A stretch of 64,000 nucleotides of DNA, taken from Leishmania martiniquensis (Eukaryota; Euglenozoa; Kinetoplastea; Trypanosomatida; Trypanosomatidae). Position numbers and translations under genes: made by a program. A model generated the notes under the pieces. The model made no database searches, was not told where the DNA came from, and saw only the letters and a program-made list of their open reading frames with translations. The stretch's first letter is position 1. Each line of letters starts with the position of its first letter. The stretch covers positions 506,001 through 570,000 of the forward strand of contig NC_090144.1 of assembly GCF_017916325.1 (NCBI RefSeq). Direction: 5' to 3'. Shown piece by piece: positions 28,931 to 39,054 of the stretch.

Positions 28931-30658
28931 TCACAGCTGCTGTGGGGGGAACACCTTATTATTGTTGTAACGATCTCTCTCCAGCTGCGCGCGCTGCTCA
29001 CGCAGATGCTGAAGGCCCTCAGGTACACCCACGACGAACTCACCAGGCCGCCCCTTGCGCCGGACGTCCGTCAGGTGCGCGATTCGCTTACGAAGGCCAC
29101 GACTCCACAGCAGTGCCGCCTCACAGTTCTTTTCTTCATTGCTGCGCAGAAAACCAAACCGCCAAAGCCACTGCACCTCCCGCTCCATCTCCTGGTGTCC
29201 CACGGCTGTGGGTGACGCGGTGGCGCCGCCACCTCCAGAGGTACCAGCCGTGAGACTTGTGGAGGGAGTGTGGCTCGTCTGCAGCGCGGCCTCCTCATCC
29301 TCGTCACAGGGATACAGCTCCCAGTACTGGCGCCTCTCAATGCGGCGCACTTCCGCCGCCACGTCAGCCGCCTTGCCGGATAAACGACCGCGCTCCTGCT
29401 CGTTGGCACGCTCCGACGGTCGGGGCTGGTCGCCGAATAGGCATCCGCGCTGGCCCATGTGATTGTAGCGCAGTACCAACTCTTCCCCCGCCTCGATTGT
29501 GCGCGAGGCTGTGATGGAGACGTCACCGCCATCCTCGCGCTGATAGACAACGTTGGCATTCGCACAGTGCGTGTGGTTTAGCATGTCCACAAACGGTATG
29601 ACGGAGAGCTGCGGAGGGCCGGGGCGGCGCCAGTTCAAGTTGACCGCGCGGGAACGAGTCATGAAGTGCGCCCAACGCAAGGTGTTCTCTTCGCTTAGCC
29701 ACGCAGCGGAGTCACGCACCGCTTCCAAGTTGGACGCACCCGACGCAGAAGGCGGGAGCAGTATCACTGGCAGTACGGCATCGACAAAGTATTCCTGCAG
29801 CTGCCGCTCCCACGTCGCGAAGAGGTGGAGAGCCCCCTCTTCGGCTTCCGCGGCGCCGCTACGCGCTCGCAGAGACTCGCATTGCCGTTGCGTCAGAGGC
29901 GACGTGCGCCCCTTAAAGTAGTTTGTGAGCACTGTTGGTGTGAGGGCCGTCTCCATCTCTGGTCGGCGCAGGTCAGCGAGCTCCAGTTCACCTTGCGTCA
30001 CTGCCTGCACCATGAGATCTGTCGAGGCCGCAGCCACATCCTCACCAGGAACCACGTCTTTTGTGTGTCGTCCGAGCCGAAGTCGGCGAGGAAGCGACTC
30101 GACCTTGTCGTTCCTGAGGAGACTGCTGCGCAGCAGCGTCCCCAGTGGTGGGGCCCGGCGAGGAAGTGCATCAGTCCACGCACGCAGTGGATTTTCGGCA
30201 GCCAAGGCGCCAGAGTTCAGCGGGCTGTGTGAGAGATACAGAGCCAGCATTATGAGAAGAGCGTCACGGGAAAGCAGCAGGTGTGGCGGCATCGAGGCTG
30301 CCGAGGGCATCGCAGACAGCCGACTGATGAGGTCGTCAAATCGCTGGGCGGCCAGCGGCTGGAGGCCGGTGGCCGCGGCCGCGTCCACGCTCGTTTTCAA
30401 CGGCACCCCACGACAAGCTCGCCGCAGTAGCTGTGAGGCGCGCTCTCCAGTCATGACGCAATCGTGCCTGACAGTTCCGATGTGTTCACCACGGCAGATG
30501 CGGGAGGTGGCAACCAGTGTGCGAACTGGCAGTGGGTCAGCGATGGGTGTACTATTCGAGTAGGGTCGAACTGTTTGCTGCATCTTTTCGGCTTTGACGT
30601 CGCGCATGCACCGTGACAGCCACGCGCTGCCGACACTGAGCGTGTGGAGGGGAGGCAT
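28931..30658 (-). CDS. SET-domain methyltransferase (SETD3/SETD6/LSMT-like)
   Basis: A 575-residue protein. ATG at 30656-30658; the frame further upstream starts with GTG. The SET fold is split as in the RuBisCO LSMT/SETD6 group. The N-terminal strand pair is LVATSRICRGEHIGTV (about 48-63), with a long helical insert. The catalytic core IPFVDMLNHTHCANANV (354-370) then contains the NH motif that binds S-adenosylmethionine, and ITASRTIEAGEELVLRYNHMG (about 382-402) contains the GEEL...Y motif. It would transfer methyl to a lysine or histidine of an unknown protein. The N-terminal MPPLHTLSVGSAWLSRCMRDV could be a mitochondrial signal. The C-terminal 170 residues are acidic/Gly-rich, then helical. 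Confidence 0.8.
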   Translation of the reverse strand: MPPLHTLSVGSAWLSRCMRDVKAEKMQQTVRPYSNSTPIADPLPVRTLVATSRICRGEHIGTVRHDCVMTGERASQLLRRACRGVPLKTSVDAAAATGLQPLAAQRFDDLISRLSAMPSAASMPPHLLLSRDALLIMLALYLSHSPLNSGALAAENPLRAWTDALPRRAPPLGTLLRSSLLRNDKVESLPRRLRLGRHTKDVVPGEDVAAASTDLMVQAVTQGELELADLRRPEMETALTPTVLTNYFKGRTSPLTQRQCESLRARSGAAEAEEGALHLFATWERQLQEYFVDAVLPVILLPPSASGASNLEAVRDSAAWLSEENTLRWAHFMTRSRAVNLNWRRPGPPQLSVIPFVDMLNHTHCANANVVYQREDGGDVSITASRTIEAGEELVLRYNHMGQRGCLFGDQPRPSERANEQERGRLSGKAADVAAEVRRIERRQYWELYPCDEDEEAALQTSHTPSTSLTAGTSGGGGATASPTAVGHQEMEREVQWLWRFGFLRSNEEKNCEAALLWSRGLRKRIAHLTDVRRKGRPGEFVVGVPEGLQHLREQRAQLERDRYNNNKVFPPQQL

Positions 30659-31829
30659 CGTCTTCGACGGGAAGGAGTCGAAGCTGAAACGTCGATCGGA
30701 GAGGCGCCGCAGCCACAGAAGCCTCACCAGAAGAATACTTCAGAGACCCGCTGGGCAGACGGAGCTGAAGCTGCCACCCGACAGATGACGGAGTTCTGAG
30801 GCAGGAGCTGAGAACGGTCAGAGGAGGAGGGGAAGGAGGAGCACGTCTCTACACGCCAAACGGATTAGCCGCCACTCGAGGGGTCGCACCTCGCAAGTAC
30901 GCACAAAATCGGCAGCGCCGCTTGCGGAGCCGATGCCCACAGAGTTTAAGCGACCCCTTCGATGGAATGACTCCGATGAACCGGCCAGTGAGAAGGGGGG
31001 GATGAGAGCAGAGGGTTAAGGAGGACAACGTTGTCGGTACTGCATGAGATGAAGTTGTGGCCGGGTAACGTGACCGTGGCCGGAGACACTCGAGATGTTG
31101 TGAAGGAAGGGCGTCGCCAGAGGCGGCAAGGCGTGGCAATGCACAACCGTCTTCGCAAGTGTATCCGTATGCGCGCATCCCCTGCGACAAACGAGAGCCG
31201 CCAACGCAAGTAACCACGCACCTCCATGCCCTGACACTCGCCTGCACGATATTGGTGCTGCATTCGGTGGGCTGCACTTCCAACGCCGCAGTTGTCTCCG
31301 GTATTGCGGTGTCGCTCCAGGGAAGAAGCGGGCATAGTAGCAGCCTCATAACGAAAAACAGGCTGAGAGCGGCACTGCGCGGGCCAACTTACGCACAGCC
31401 CTGCGGTCCCACACCGGCACAAGCAGCGCAGACTCATGCCGAATAAAGCCGCGGGGAGGGAAGTGACGGTAAACAGAGACGCTGAGGCGCTTAATTAGAT
31501 GAGAATGCAAACACAGAGGACAGAGAGGTAAAACGGCACGTGATGAGAGGACAGAAACAAAACGGAGTCACGCGCATGCATACGCGCACAGACGCTGAAT
31601 CGAGCCTGTCTGTCTGCCTGTCTCTGTTTGTGTGCGCGTGTGTGGGATGTTTACCTGGGCGGCAGGGGAAGACGGCGTGCAGCAGAACAAACACGCGCTC
31701 CAATGGCATGCGTGCAGAAGAAGCCGAGAAGCGCACACGATCGTGCACGGTGCCAAGGCGCAAAACAAACATTCTACCAGAGAACAGCAATGACATGGAC
31801 GGCGTTGCCAATAAAGGCGCTGGCGCATG
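30659..31829. other. Intergenic, 1.2 kb
   Basis: SET gene leader (30660-30720) and presumed 3' UTR of the small helical gene. Long overlapping minus-strand frames at 30849-31437 exist. One begins with ATG at 31347-31349 (166 codons) and ends with a basic Cys/His cluster (KLCGHRLRKRRCRFC). It lacks a good upstream acceptor, so it is not called. Confidence 0.45.
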
Positions 31830-32249
31830 TCAAACGTAGTCCACTGCCAAGTCGAAGTCGCCACGGTCGACCTGGCGGCGCGTCTCCTTTAGATCACGCT
31901 GTTCCGCCCGCTCCTTCCGCTGGGCCGCGTGGCGCTCAGAGAATTCGCTACCGGCGCTGGCCTGGCGCCCTTTACCCATGACGGTCTCCTTGAATTCCTC
32001 CACTGTCATGTTGTGCTCCTTGGCCATTGCCTCGAATTCTCTTTCGATCTCCTCATTCGTCACCTTCTTGACCTCGTGGGAGACCTTTTTTTTGGTGGCG
32101 CTGATCTCCTTCTCGATGTCCTTCAGGCGGGCCTTATTCTTCACACCGGCGGCGGTGTACGCCTCTTCTGGGATGTCGGTCTCCTTCCTCTGCACGCGCT
32201 CGTACAGCTCCCGGAGCGCGTCCAACTTCTTGGAGTAGTCCACTGGCAT
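31830..32249 (-). CDS. Small charged helical protein
   Basis: A 139-residue protein, not recognised by name. ATG at 32247-32249 (MPVDYSKKLDALRELYERV). The upstream in-frame part is leader with a tract ending near 32255-32280. Almost all residues are in charged helices: a coiled coil at about 5-85 (ARLKDIEKEISATKKKVSHEVKKV), then EEIEREFEAMAKEHNMTVEEF and an Arg/Glu-rich tail ending RGDFDLAVDYV. No membrane segment or signal. The even, lysine/glutamate-rich composition makes it a confident gene with unknown role. Confidence 0.75.
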   Translation of the reverse strand: MPVDYSKKLDALRELYERVQRKETDIPEEAYTAAGVKNKARLKDIEKEISATKKKVSHEVKKVTNEEIEREFEAMAKEHNMTVEEFKETVMGKGRQASAGSEFSERHAAQRKERAEQRDLKETRRQVDRGDFDLAVDYV

Positions 32250-33027
32250 TCTAACTAGACGAAGGGAAAGTAGCGACGGATTCAAGCGGGCGAAACAGAA
32301 GGCGAAGAGGAGCACAGACGAACGAAACCTTCGCCTCTGGCCACAACTCGAGATGTACTTGCGGGTACCTGGTTTGGGCAGGATGCTGAAGAAAGCGCAA
32401 GACGCGTACGGCGTGCACCTGGCGGTGCATGCACACGAGAAAAGAGGGGCAGATAGGAGAAAAAACTTGCACAGAAGTAAAGGCATCGTGCACGCGTAGA
32501 CGCAGACGCTGACACACATTCGCATGCAGCCGAGAGAGGGAAGATGAGGCCTCGACCTTCGCAGGTGCGTCACACTTGACGCATCGAGGAAGGCCTCTGA
32601 AAAGCGGAGCTGACTTGTCCTCGATGATGAAGGGTGACTCTACAGGACAGCGAGTTCGCGTCAGCTGCCTTCTTCCCCCCCTCCACCACCACCACACACC
32701 TGCGCCACGCGCTAGGTACGTGTTCTCATGTCCTTTGCTAGCAAAAATGAGATTGTATCTGTCTGTGAATGGACTCCTGACCCTACCACCACCACCACTA
32801 CACTTGGACAGACAACCTTATCATCGCAGCAACGCATTCATCGCAAAGGAAGCGCAGGACGCACGAGAGTTGCACAACGCGCCGAACACCAACCAAAAGC
32901 ACAGACATCAGTGAGGGGGAAAAGGGAAAAGAGCAGCGATAGCCCTCCACACCCAAGTTGTCCTCCCTCCTCCTCTCGCTCATCTCCTTCTTTCCGCCTG
33001 CGCATCAGCTGAAGCGCCGCGCGCCGT
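32250..33027. other. Intergenic
   Basis: Leader of the small helical gene and presumed COQ4 3' UTR. ACC repeat at about 32785-32800. No gene seen. Confidence 0.55.
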
Positions 33028-33744
33028 TCAGTGCTTCTTTCGGCTCTCGAGGAACACAGGCAGCGGCGTTATACCGGTATATCTCATCACTTCATCGTAT
33101 TCCATGGCGAGCATGTCCTCCCACGGCACGTTGAGATACATGGGTATGATGGGCTGGTCATGACGGGAGCATGGTGCGTTGAGTGTAGCCCACTCCCAAT
33201 AGAGTCGCAAGTTTGCCCACTGCGTCGCTGAGAGGTGCGGCGCGCCGCCCACCACCGACAGCAGCCCGAGAGGCAGGCCGGTGTGCCTCCACTCGAAGAT
33301 CTTCACTGCCAGCTCCTCCTCTACTGTACGGCCACAGCCGGTGATGGCGTGCAGGAAATCGTGGCACTGTCTGTACCGTGTCATTACATACGCCAACGTT
33401 GGATCAGCAATGTGCCGCACCGCTGTCCGCCCACTTGGCAGGAAATGGTTACGGTCCATGTACGCGGCATACCGGAAGCCGAACGTGGATGGCGCGAGAC
33501 CGCGACTGACCTCAAGCGCCTCATCGCACACAACAGGAGTGTGTTTCAAAATGTTGCGGCCCCGCATGTCAGCCATCATGCAGTTCTTCATGTTTTCCAG
33601 CGCGTCGAGAGAGCTCAGTTCACCAACAGCGGCTACAGCATCAGCGTTTGTTGGGTCGCGGATAGCCTTCAGGCTTTCAACGGCCAGCACGCCGACTTGA
33701 TGGACCAACGCGCCACCCGTTTCAATGAGGGGCACCCACTGCAT
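33028..33744 (-). CDS. COQ4: Ubiquinone biosynthesis protein COQ4
   Basis: From the only in-frame ATG (33742-33744) it gives 238 residues. Coq4 is a peripheral protein on the matrix side of the inner mitochondrial membrane. It organises the CoQ synthome and has been linked to oxidative decarboxylation at ring C1. The zinc-type motif HDxxH-x11-E is complete: H128-D-F-L-H132 and E144 (HDFLHAITGCGRTVEEE). Other family signatures are AVAAVGELSS near 37-46, LAYVMTRYRQCHDF and HTGLPLGLL. The ATG falls right at the family's conserved start, leaving no presequence. About 45 codons upstream in the same frame are Arg-rich (GRKATAARLFARIRPTK) and look like one, but contain no ATG. Confidence 0.88.
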   Translation of the reverse strand: MQWVPLIETGGALVHQVGVLAVESLKAIRDPTNADAVAAVGELSSLDALENMKNCMMADMRGRNILKHTPVVCDEALEVSRGLAPSTFGFRYAAYMDRNHFLPSGRTAVRHIADPTLAYVMTRYRQCHDFLHAITGCGRTVEEELAVKIFEWRHTGLPLGLLSVVGGAPHLSATQWANLRLYWEWATLNAPCSRHDQPIIPMYLNVPWEDMLAMEYDEVMRYTGITPLPVFLESRKKH

Positions 33745-35062
33745 TAGTCCTTTAAGCGTGCGCACTAGATGGCGGTGATGCGCCTCGATCCCGTGAACTT
33801 GCTCGCGCACACCTTTGGCACGTCTCGTCTTCGTAGGGCGTATGCGTGCGAAGAGCCGAGCTGCAGTTGCTTTGCGCCCTGCAAGAGGAGAGCGAGCGCT
33901 CTCTGAGATGGCAACAATAACCCCTCGAACACACACTGTTGAAAATGTCGAGGGAGGGGTCTTTTCGCTTCGCCCGAGAGAGCGGCACGTGTGATGTTGC
34001 TGCTCAATGCGGCAATTTGTAGCCGCTGGGGCCAGCGAAATGAGACCGGTAGCACACAGGGAGAAAAGGTGAAGGAAAAGGGTCGAGAAGAGATGAGGCG
34101 GGGTCACAGAGAGAGAGGGAGAGCGGTGGGCCGGGGGTCGAGAGGCGCCTCTGTCGTGTGATACGACGGGCCCGGCAGAGCAGACACAGAAAATGAAAAT
34201 GCGACGCTTTAGGTGCTCATGGAGTGACGGGCGTTGCCTGTAGGTACGCCCTCAAGACTGTCGGCAGCGCCTGCACACGGGACTGCTGATCATGAGCAGC
34301 GGCAATGATGTTTCGCTCACGTTGGTGTGTTTACGACACAGGGGGTGGGGGTGGAGAAGAGGCACGAGAGGCGCGGCTCAAAGGAAAGATGCAGTATTCA
34401 TTCGCTCCCTTTTCCTGCCCGCCACCTGCCCACAGCCTCCTCCGGCACGCTTCAGTGGAGGCAGAGTACCTCTCTCTTCCCCCGATGGAGGTCGCCGCCG
34501 TTTGTATTGGACGTCGTCTCGCCGTCTGCTTGCCAAAGCCACGACAGTACGAAGCATAAAGCGCAGCCAACACATAAAACGGAAATTCTGCGAGAAGAAT
34601 AGCGAAAGAGGACAGCGGGCGATCCACGCGACAGCCGAAACACGGCAGACACGGCAAAGTGGAGACGATTCGGCACACATGAGGAGAGACCCGCTGAGCG
34701 TGAAAAGCCATCGGCCGCCGTTTCGCGTGCAATGGTGGCGCTCTCAGCTGTCGCTGCACCCGTACGTACGCACTGAAACCGACACAGAGAGAGATGGAAG
34801 AGACAGTGATGCAGCGGAAGGGGGGAAACCCTTCAGCGAAGAGTAAGAGAAAAAAGAGGGGGCAGAGGTAGAGCCGAACGAAACAAACGTCGCCATGATG
34901 GAGGAGGGAGGGATGGATGGGATCGCAGGCGCCGAGCATCCAACCCGTCACAACCCACCTTTCACCTGCTCACACAGAGACAGCAGTAGCATGACTCAGG
35001 CCTACCCGTGCACGAGCACATACCAACGCACACGAAGCCATGGCATGCAGCCACTTCTTCCC
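33745..35062. other. Intergenic upstream of COQ4
   Basis: Contains the open, Arg-rich COQ4 upstream frame (33745-33900), pyrimidine-rich minus-strand DNA around 33950-34130 and presumed 3' flank of the pseudogene. Frames at 34331-34951 show no coding signature. Confidence 0.5.
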
Positions 35063-35759
35063 TCAGATAGCCTTGTTCAAAAACTCAAAGTAGAGGCGAG
35101 AGGAGGTGGAGCGGGGGCCCTCATGTGTAGCAATAGATCGACGCGGTCCGTGTCTAATCGTGAGCATTGTTGCCAGCGCTTCCGTACTTGCGTCAAGGAC
35201 AGACATCTCGTTCCGTTCGATGGCGGCGAAGAGGTGGCGGGCAGCAACTATCCTGCAGCTCTCGGGCAGGTTAGCGATGAGCTGATCGGAAACACGCTCC
35301 GCCTCGCATCAAGGGCGATGAAGGTCCAATCGATCAGCGAAACGTCTAGCTTGCATAGAAGGGCATTCACAGTGTCAATGTGCCCCTACTGCTGAGCGCC
35401 ACTCCGTCTCACGCGGTCCTTTCCGACGAATATGCCGCAGCCTTCCGGTGAAATCCCACGATGAAGTTGTGAGCATCATCCGGCCTCTCCGTGTTTGCGA
35501 CGGATTTAGGTGCGGCCTTTTCCATTGCGTAGGTGATGTTGCCCCTAATGGAGCGTCTGAGGAACTGCGACTAGGGCCACTCTCGCACACTGATGGTGCA
35601 GACACTGCAGGGACGGTCCACCATCTTCGCCGCGCCGACGCCTCTCATGAACTGGCCCAGTACCCTGTTTAGCCTCTAATACGCCAAGCTTGCCATGCCG
35701 AAGTACAGCTTGAAAATGACCAACCGACCAACGCTAAGCTTCTGCGGCGCTGTCGATAT
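35063..35759 (-). pseudogene. Decayed gene with mutated start codon (unknown family)
   Basis: A good acceptor (tract 35794-35840, AG at 35792-35793) is followed by ATA at 35757-35759 where ATG is expected. Then one frame reads STAPQKLSVGRLVIFKLYFG, broken by TAG at 35676 and TAG at 35571, yet otherwise coding-like through NITYAMEKAAPKS and AHNFIVGFHRKAAAYSSERT up to TGA at 35409. Two frame changes follow (DTVNALLCKLDVSLIDWTFI, then ERVSDQLIANLPESCRIVAA and AIERNEMSVLDASTEALATM), ending SRLYFEFLNKAI and a stop at 35063. In total about 230 residues of a soluble protein that I do not recognise. Intact orthologues probably exist in related species. Confidence 0.7.
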
Positions 35760-36594
35760 GTGCCCGCCGAGGCCTCGCGGCACTGCACGACCTGCGTGGG
35801 GGCAAGGAAGAGCACAGGGTTGAAAGAAGGAGGAAGTGTGGTGGGAAATGATGTGAGACACCGTGAAGTTGCCCACATGCAGGTCGCCCTCAATCGCGCG
35901 CTCTACACTAGAAGCCTAGAGGAGAAGGTGACACCAACAACGCGGAGGCGAGGAAGCGCGAAACCGGGAGCAGATGTAATCTTCAAGCATAGGTAGTGAG
36001 CGGCGCGCTCTCGGCGATAAATCGGCCGTACTCAATGGTGAGAGAAGACAGGAGCAGAAGACTAAGGCCATCACCCCGCCAGCGCTGGATACGTGCACTG
36101 TTGTCTTCTCTCCCCATGTTTGTGAGTGCAACGTAAATCCGTTGGAAACCCCTTTCTCTGCACCCACCTACCAACACATACGTACACGCATACGCATGTG
36201 AATAGAGGTGAGCGCATGGGCGTGCACGCACGCGCTAACGCCAGAGGCAATTCATCATTCGAATCGATTAAGTCCGTCGTTACAATTCTTTTACGGTACC
36301 ACCTCTCCGTCCTCGGCACCGGCAAGCGCATTGCAGCGCCTGCTGAGGGTCATGTAGGATTCCACTGCAGGATAGTTCATGATGTCAGCAGCGGCCGGCA
36401 AAAACACGGTCGGGGGAGGCAAGAGGTGGTGTCCGAAGCGATTCCGTTTCTTGGCAGGGAGTACGAAGAGGGATGGGAAACACCGCATGATTGGAGGTGC
36501 AGCACCCGCCGAGCACGACACCCCAAAAGGTCCTCTGCCACCGGAGGGGAAAAGGGAGGAAGCCACCGAGAACAAAGGGGCCGAGAGCGTGGGC
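35760..36594. other. Intergenic with retained acceptor of the pseudogene
   Basis: Splice acceptor and tract of the pseudogene at 35792-35840, and presumed 3' UTR of the J-domain gene. No gene seen. Confidence 0.55.
35792..35840 (-). promoter_or_regulatory. Predicted spliced-leader acceptor retained at pseudogene
   Basis: Tract ending cttgcccccacgcag (AG at 35792-35793), about 33 nt before the mutated start codon ATA. Suggests that the relic may still be trans-spliced. Confidence 0.6.
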
Positions 36595-37818
36595 TCACTT
36601 TTTACCCCCACCGCTGCTGCGGTTCTTACTATTGCCCGGCTGGAAGTCCCGGCCGCTGCCCCTATTGTTACTCGGAGTTGCGCTGTCGCGCTTGTTTCTG
36701 TTGAGACGACCGCCGCGGTGGTGGCGCATTTGTCTGTACGGTATCTTCCGCGACGAGTGGTACACGCGACCCCCGCCTCCCTCAGAATGTCCATACGGCG
36801 GAGGGCCCCCGCTCATCTGATGAACACCGTAGAACGGAGTTGCGTGCGCGTGTGGCCTGTCGTACGCCTCTTCGTCGCCGTGGTAGTACCCGAATGGGTT
36901 CTCATCCTCTTCGCCAGAGTCATCGTAGCAAGGCTCTTCCTCCATCATTTCATACAGCTCGAACGGCACTTCCTCCGGCGACTCGGTGTAGTAAAAGGGG
37001 CCGCCCCATTCATGGGAGCGGTGCCGCTTAGCGTGGTGTGGCTTTCCCCCTTTGCGCCGTTGCGGCTGGTTGCCACTACTCCACCGGTTGAACTCCTCCA
37101 CCACCGCTGCCGCATTTTCCTTGCCGAGGGCGTTGGCAATGAACTCAAAGCTTTTGCCATCTTGGTACATGTTCACCATCGCCTTCACTTGCTCCTCGGG
37201 CCATGTCTTCGAGGACGAGCTCTTCCTCTCATCATGCGGCTGCCTGCCGTCACTGCGGCTCGCTGACGACCGCGGTCTGGCCGAGGCATAAGCGCGCGGT
37301 GGTCGCCATTGGTCGCTAGGGCGGTGAAATCCATCGGCGCGCATGTTTCTGGCAAAACAGTCCTCTTCGTTCTGCCGCCGCATCTCCTCCCACATGAGTT
37401 CGTACATGAGCGGGTCCATGTCTTCATACCATGGCTGGTATGCGCTGTCCTGCTTTGTGTAATAGGACGAAGAGGAGTCGGAGGTCCCGGGCGTCGCGTG
37501 GGAGAGTCGCCTGCCTGCGCGATGAAACTGCTTCACCGTATTGTAGGCATTGTTTATGTCGGTCATGCGGTTCGTGCTAGAGGACGCTGAGGAGTTCGAC
37601 ACGTCTGGGTGATGCTCTTTGGCGAGGTCGCCGTAGCGCTTTTTCACGTCGCTCAATGTGGCCGAGTCATGAACCCCAAGTATCTTGTAAGCCTCGCGCA
37701 CATCGTCCTCCGTCGGCACTGTGCAACATTGCCGACGCGCCACGGAGAAGGGCGTGCGAAACAGAGACTCACGCACGCGATTAAAGAGGCGTACGCGCCA
37801 TTGACCGACGCCGTGCAT
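36595..37818 (-). CDS. J-domain (DnaJ/Hsp40) protein, probably mitochondrial
   Basis: A 407-residue protein, ATG at 37816-37818. The N-terminus is Arg-rich without acids (VRLFNRVRESLFRTPFSVARR), like a mitochondrial presequence. The J-domain covers about 39-102 (DVREAYKILGVHDSATLSDVKKRY...), with the HPD triad at 70-72 that stimulates Hsp70 ATPase. Type III layout: no Gly/Phe or zinc-finger region. A helical segment at 206-246 (WPEEQVKAMVNMYQDGKSFEF..) resembles a Myb/SANT-like or other helix-turn-helix fold. Then come an acidic Tyr-rich stretch (about 275-330) and a basic Gly/Asn/Arg-rich tail ending SSGGGKK that could bind RNA. The client is unknown. Confidence 0.8.
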   Translation of the reverse strand: MHGVGQWRVRLFNRVRESLFRTPFSVARRQCCTVPTEDDVREAYKILGVHDSATLSDVKKRYGDLAKEHHPDVSNSSASSSTNRMTDINNAYNTVKQFHRAGRRLSHATPGTSDSSSSYYTKQDSAYQPWYEDMDPLMYELMWEEMRRQNEEDCFARNMRADGFHRPSDQWRPPRAYASARPRSSASRSDGRQPHDERKSSSSKTWPEEQVKAMVNMYQDGKSFEFIANALGKENAAAVVEEFNRWSSGNQPQRRKGGKPHHAKRHRSHEWGGPFYYTESPEEVPFELYEMMEEEPCYDDSGEEDENPFGYYHGDEEAYDRPHAHATPFYGVHQMSGGPPPYGHSEGGGGRVYHSSRKIPYRQMRHHRGGRLNRNKRDSATPSNNRGSGRDFQPGNSKNRSSGGGKK

Positions 37819-38658
37819 TACGGCAGGCAGTCGGACAGATAAGGCAGTTGTGTGACACTCTCGTCCAGGCGCCGGCTTCTTGTCGTCGACTAAAGGAAAG
37901 CAACGCAGCAGAATCAGTGGTAGGCAACGAAGAGATCCCTACAGATATGTAGGCGCCGCTATATGGGTCAGTGCCTCGACCGAGGAGGATGCGCACGTGG
38001 CAGCAGCCAACGGAAACACGCACACCGTATAGCAGTCGCACGAGCACAAGGCAGCCCTCATCAACCACTATAACCTTCACCGCCTCCTCCACGCGGCCAC
38101 GGCTAGCTGATGATGAGAGCAAGCGAGAAGCGAGGGAGCGGCAGGTGATGCTAGTGGTAGAGTGACGATAAGTAGCCTTTCACGTCGAAGGCAAAGAGAG
38201 AGAGAGAGGGATGGCAAGCTATCGGCAGAGCTCGCTGCGAGAGCAGTCTCGTCTTCAACTCCACACACCCGTACAGCGCTCTGTTAGGCGCTCTGTTACT
38301 GTCAGCTACCTGTTTGACTGCCCAATCCGCTTTTTTTTGTGATATAAGGGGACGCCACCTGCGGTCCGCGCACCGCCCCTGTCATACATCCAGAGAAAGA
38401 GAAAACGCAGGAAACAACAATTTGGGGAAGGCGAAGCCGACAGCGGGGCTCAGCAGCGGCTGCGGTTCCATTCACTGTTGCTGCTGTTTTGCACATGTAT
38501 GAGAACAAAGTTCAAAGTGCGGGCCAGATAGAAGAGGTGCAGCTCTACATTGCTTCTGCACCCTCCACTCTCGCTATTGCAGCCAGCACACCCGCCACGG
38601 TCGTCACCATAGGGACGGGCTCGACCTGTCACTGAGGAGCACGATTGCAGCCGCAGCA
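37819..38658. other. Intergenic
   Basis: J-protein leader and presumed 3' UTR of the first rhodanese gene; GA repeat at about 38196-38208. No gene seen. Confidence 0.55.
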
Positions 38659-39054
38659 CTAAAGGTCCTCGTCCACCTCGTTCTGCGTTAAGTCAAGGTA
38701 TTCTGACATCTTGGCGTTCAGGAAGACAACAGACTTGTAGCCACACTCCACCAAGTATGTGGCTGCGGACGCGGCCCGGCGCTGATTGGCCGCGTAAACG
38801 AGAATGCGGTCTTTTTTCCGTGGCTTTTGCACGCCATATTTCCTCTGAAACGTTGAGTCCCACATCCGCATGTCAGCATTGAGGTCGCGAAAGTGGATCA
38901 CTAGCGCCTGTGGAAGCGGTGGAATGGCTTGCACCTCGTACTCTTCACGCACATCCAGGAGATGCACTCCGCTCATGCTTCTGGCCGCGAGCGCGCGCAC
39001 CACCGCCTGGGCCTCGTACACGTTGAATGGGTGTGTAAACTCTGGCAGTGGCAT
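38659..39054 (-). CDS. Rhodanese-like protein lacking the active cysteine
   Basis: A 131-residue single rhodanese (Cdc25-type) domain. ATG at 39052-39054; the upstream extension is leader. The fold signatures are VHLLDVREEYEVQAIP (30-45) and LVIHFRDLN. The active-site loop reads YAANQRRAASAATYL (87-101), with Ala where the persulfide-carrying Cys should be (position 88). The C-terminus is acidic (YLDLTQNEVDEDL). Inactive rhodanese domains usually serve in binding or regulation. It is the most downstream of three adjacent rhodanese genes (others at 39733-40185 and 41124-41483), which suggests duplication. Confident domain; inactivity is read from sequence. Confidence 0.82.
   Translation of the reverse strand: MPLPEFTHPFNVYEAQAVVRALAARSMSGVHLLDVREEYEVQAIPPLPQALVIHFRDLNADMRMWDSTFQRKYGVQKPRKKDRILVYAANQRRAASAATYLVECGYKSVVFLNAKMSEYLDLTQNEVDEDL

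Noticed and set aside
30849..31349. Minus-strand ATG frame of 166 codons ending in a basic Cys/His cluster (CGHRLRKRRCRFC)
   Set aside because: Ser/Pro/Leu-biased composition and no convincing acceptor upstream. The Cys/His end resembles no zinc-ribbon or bL36 pattern closely enough.
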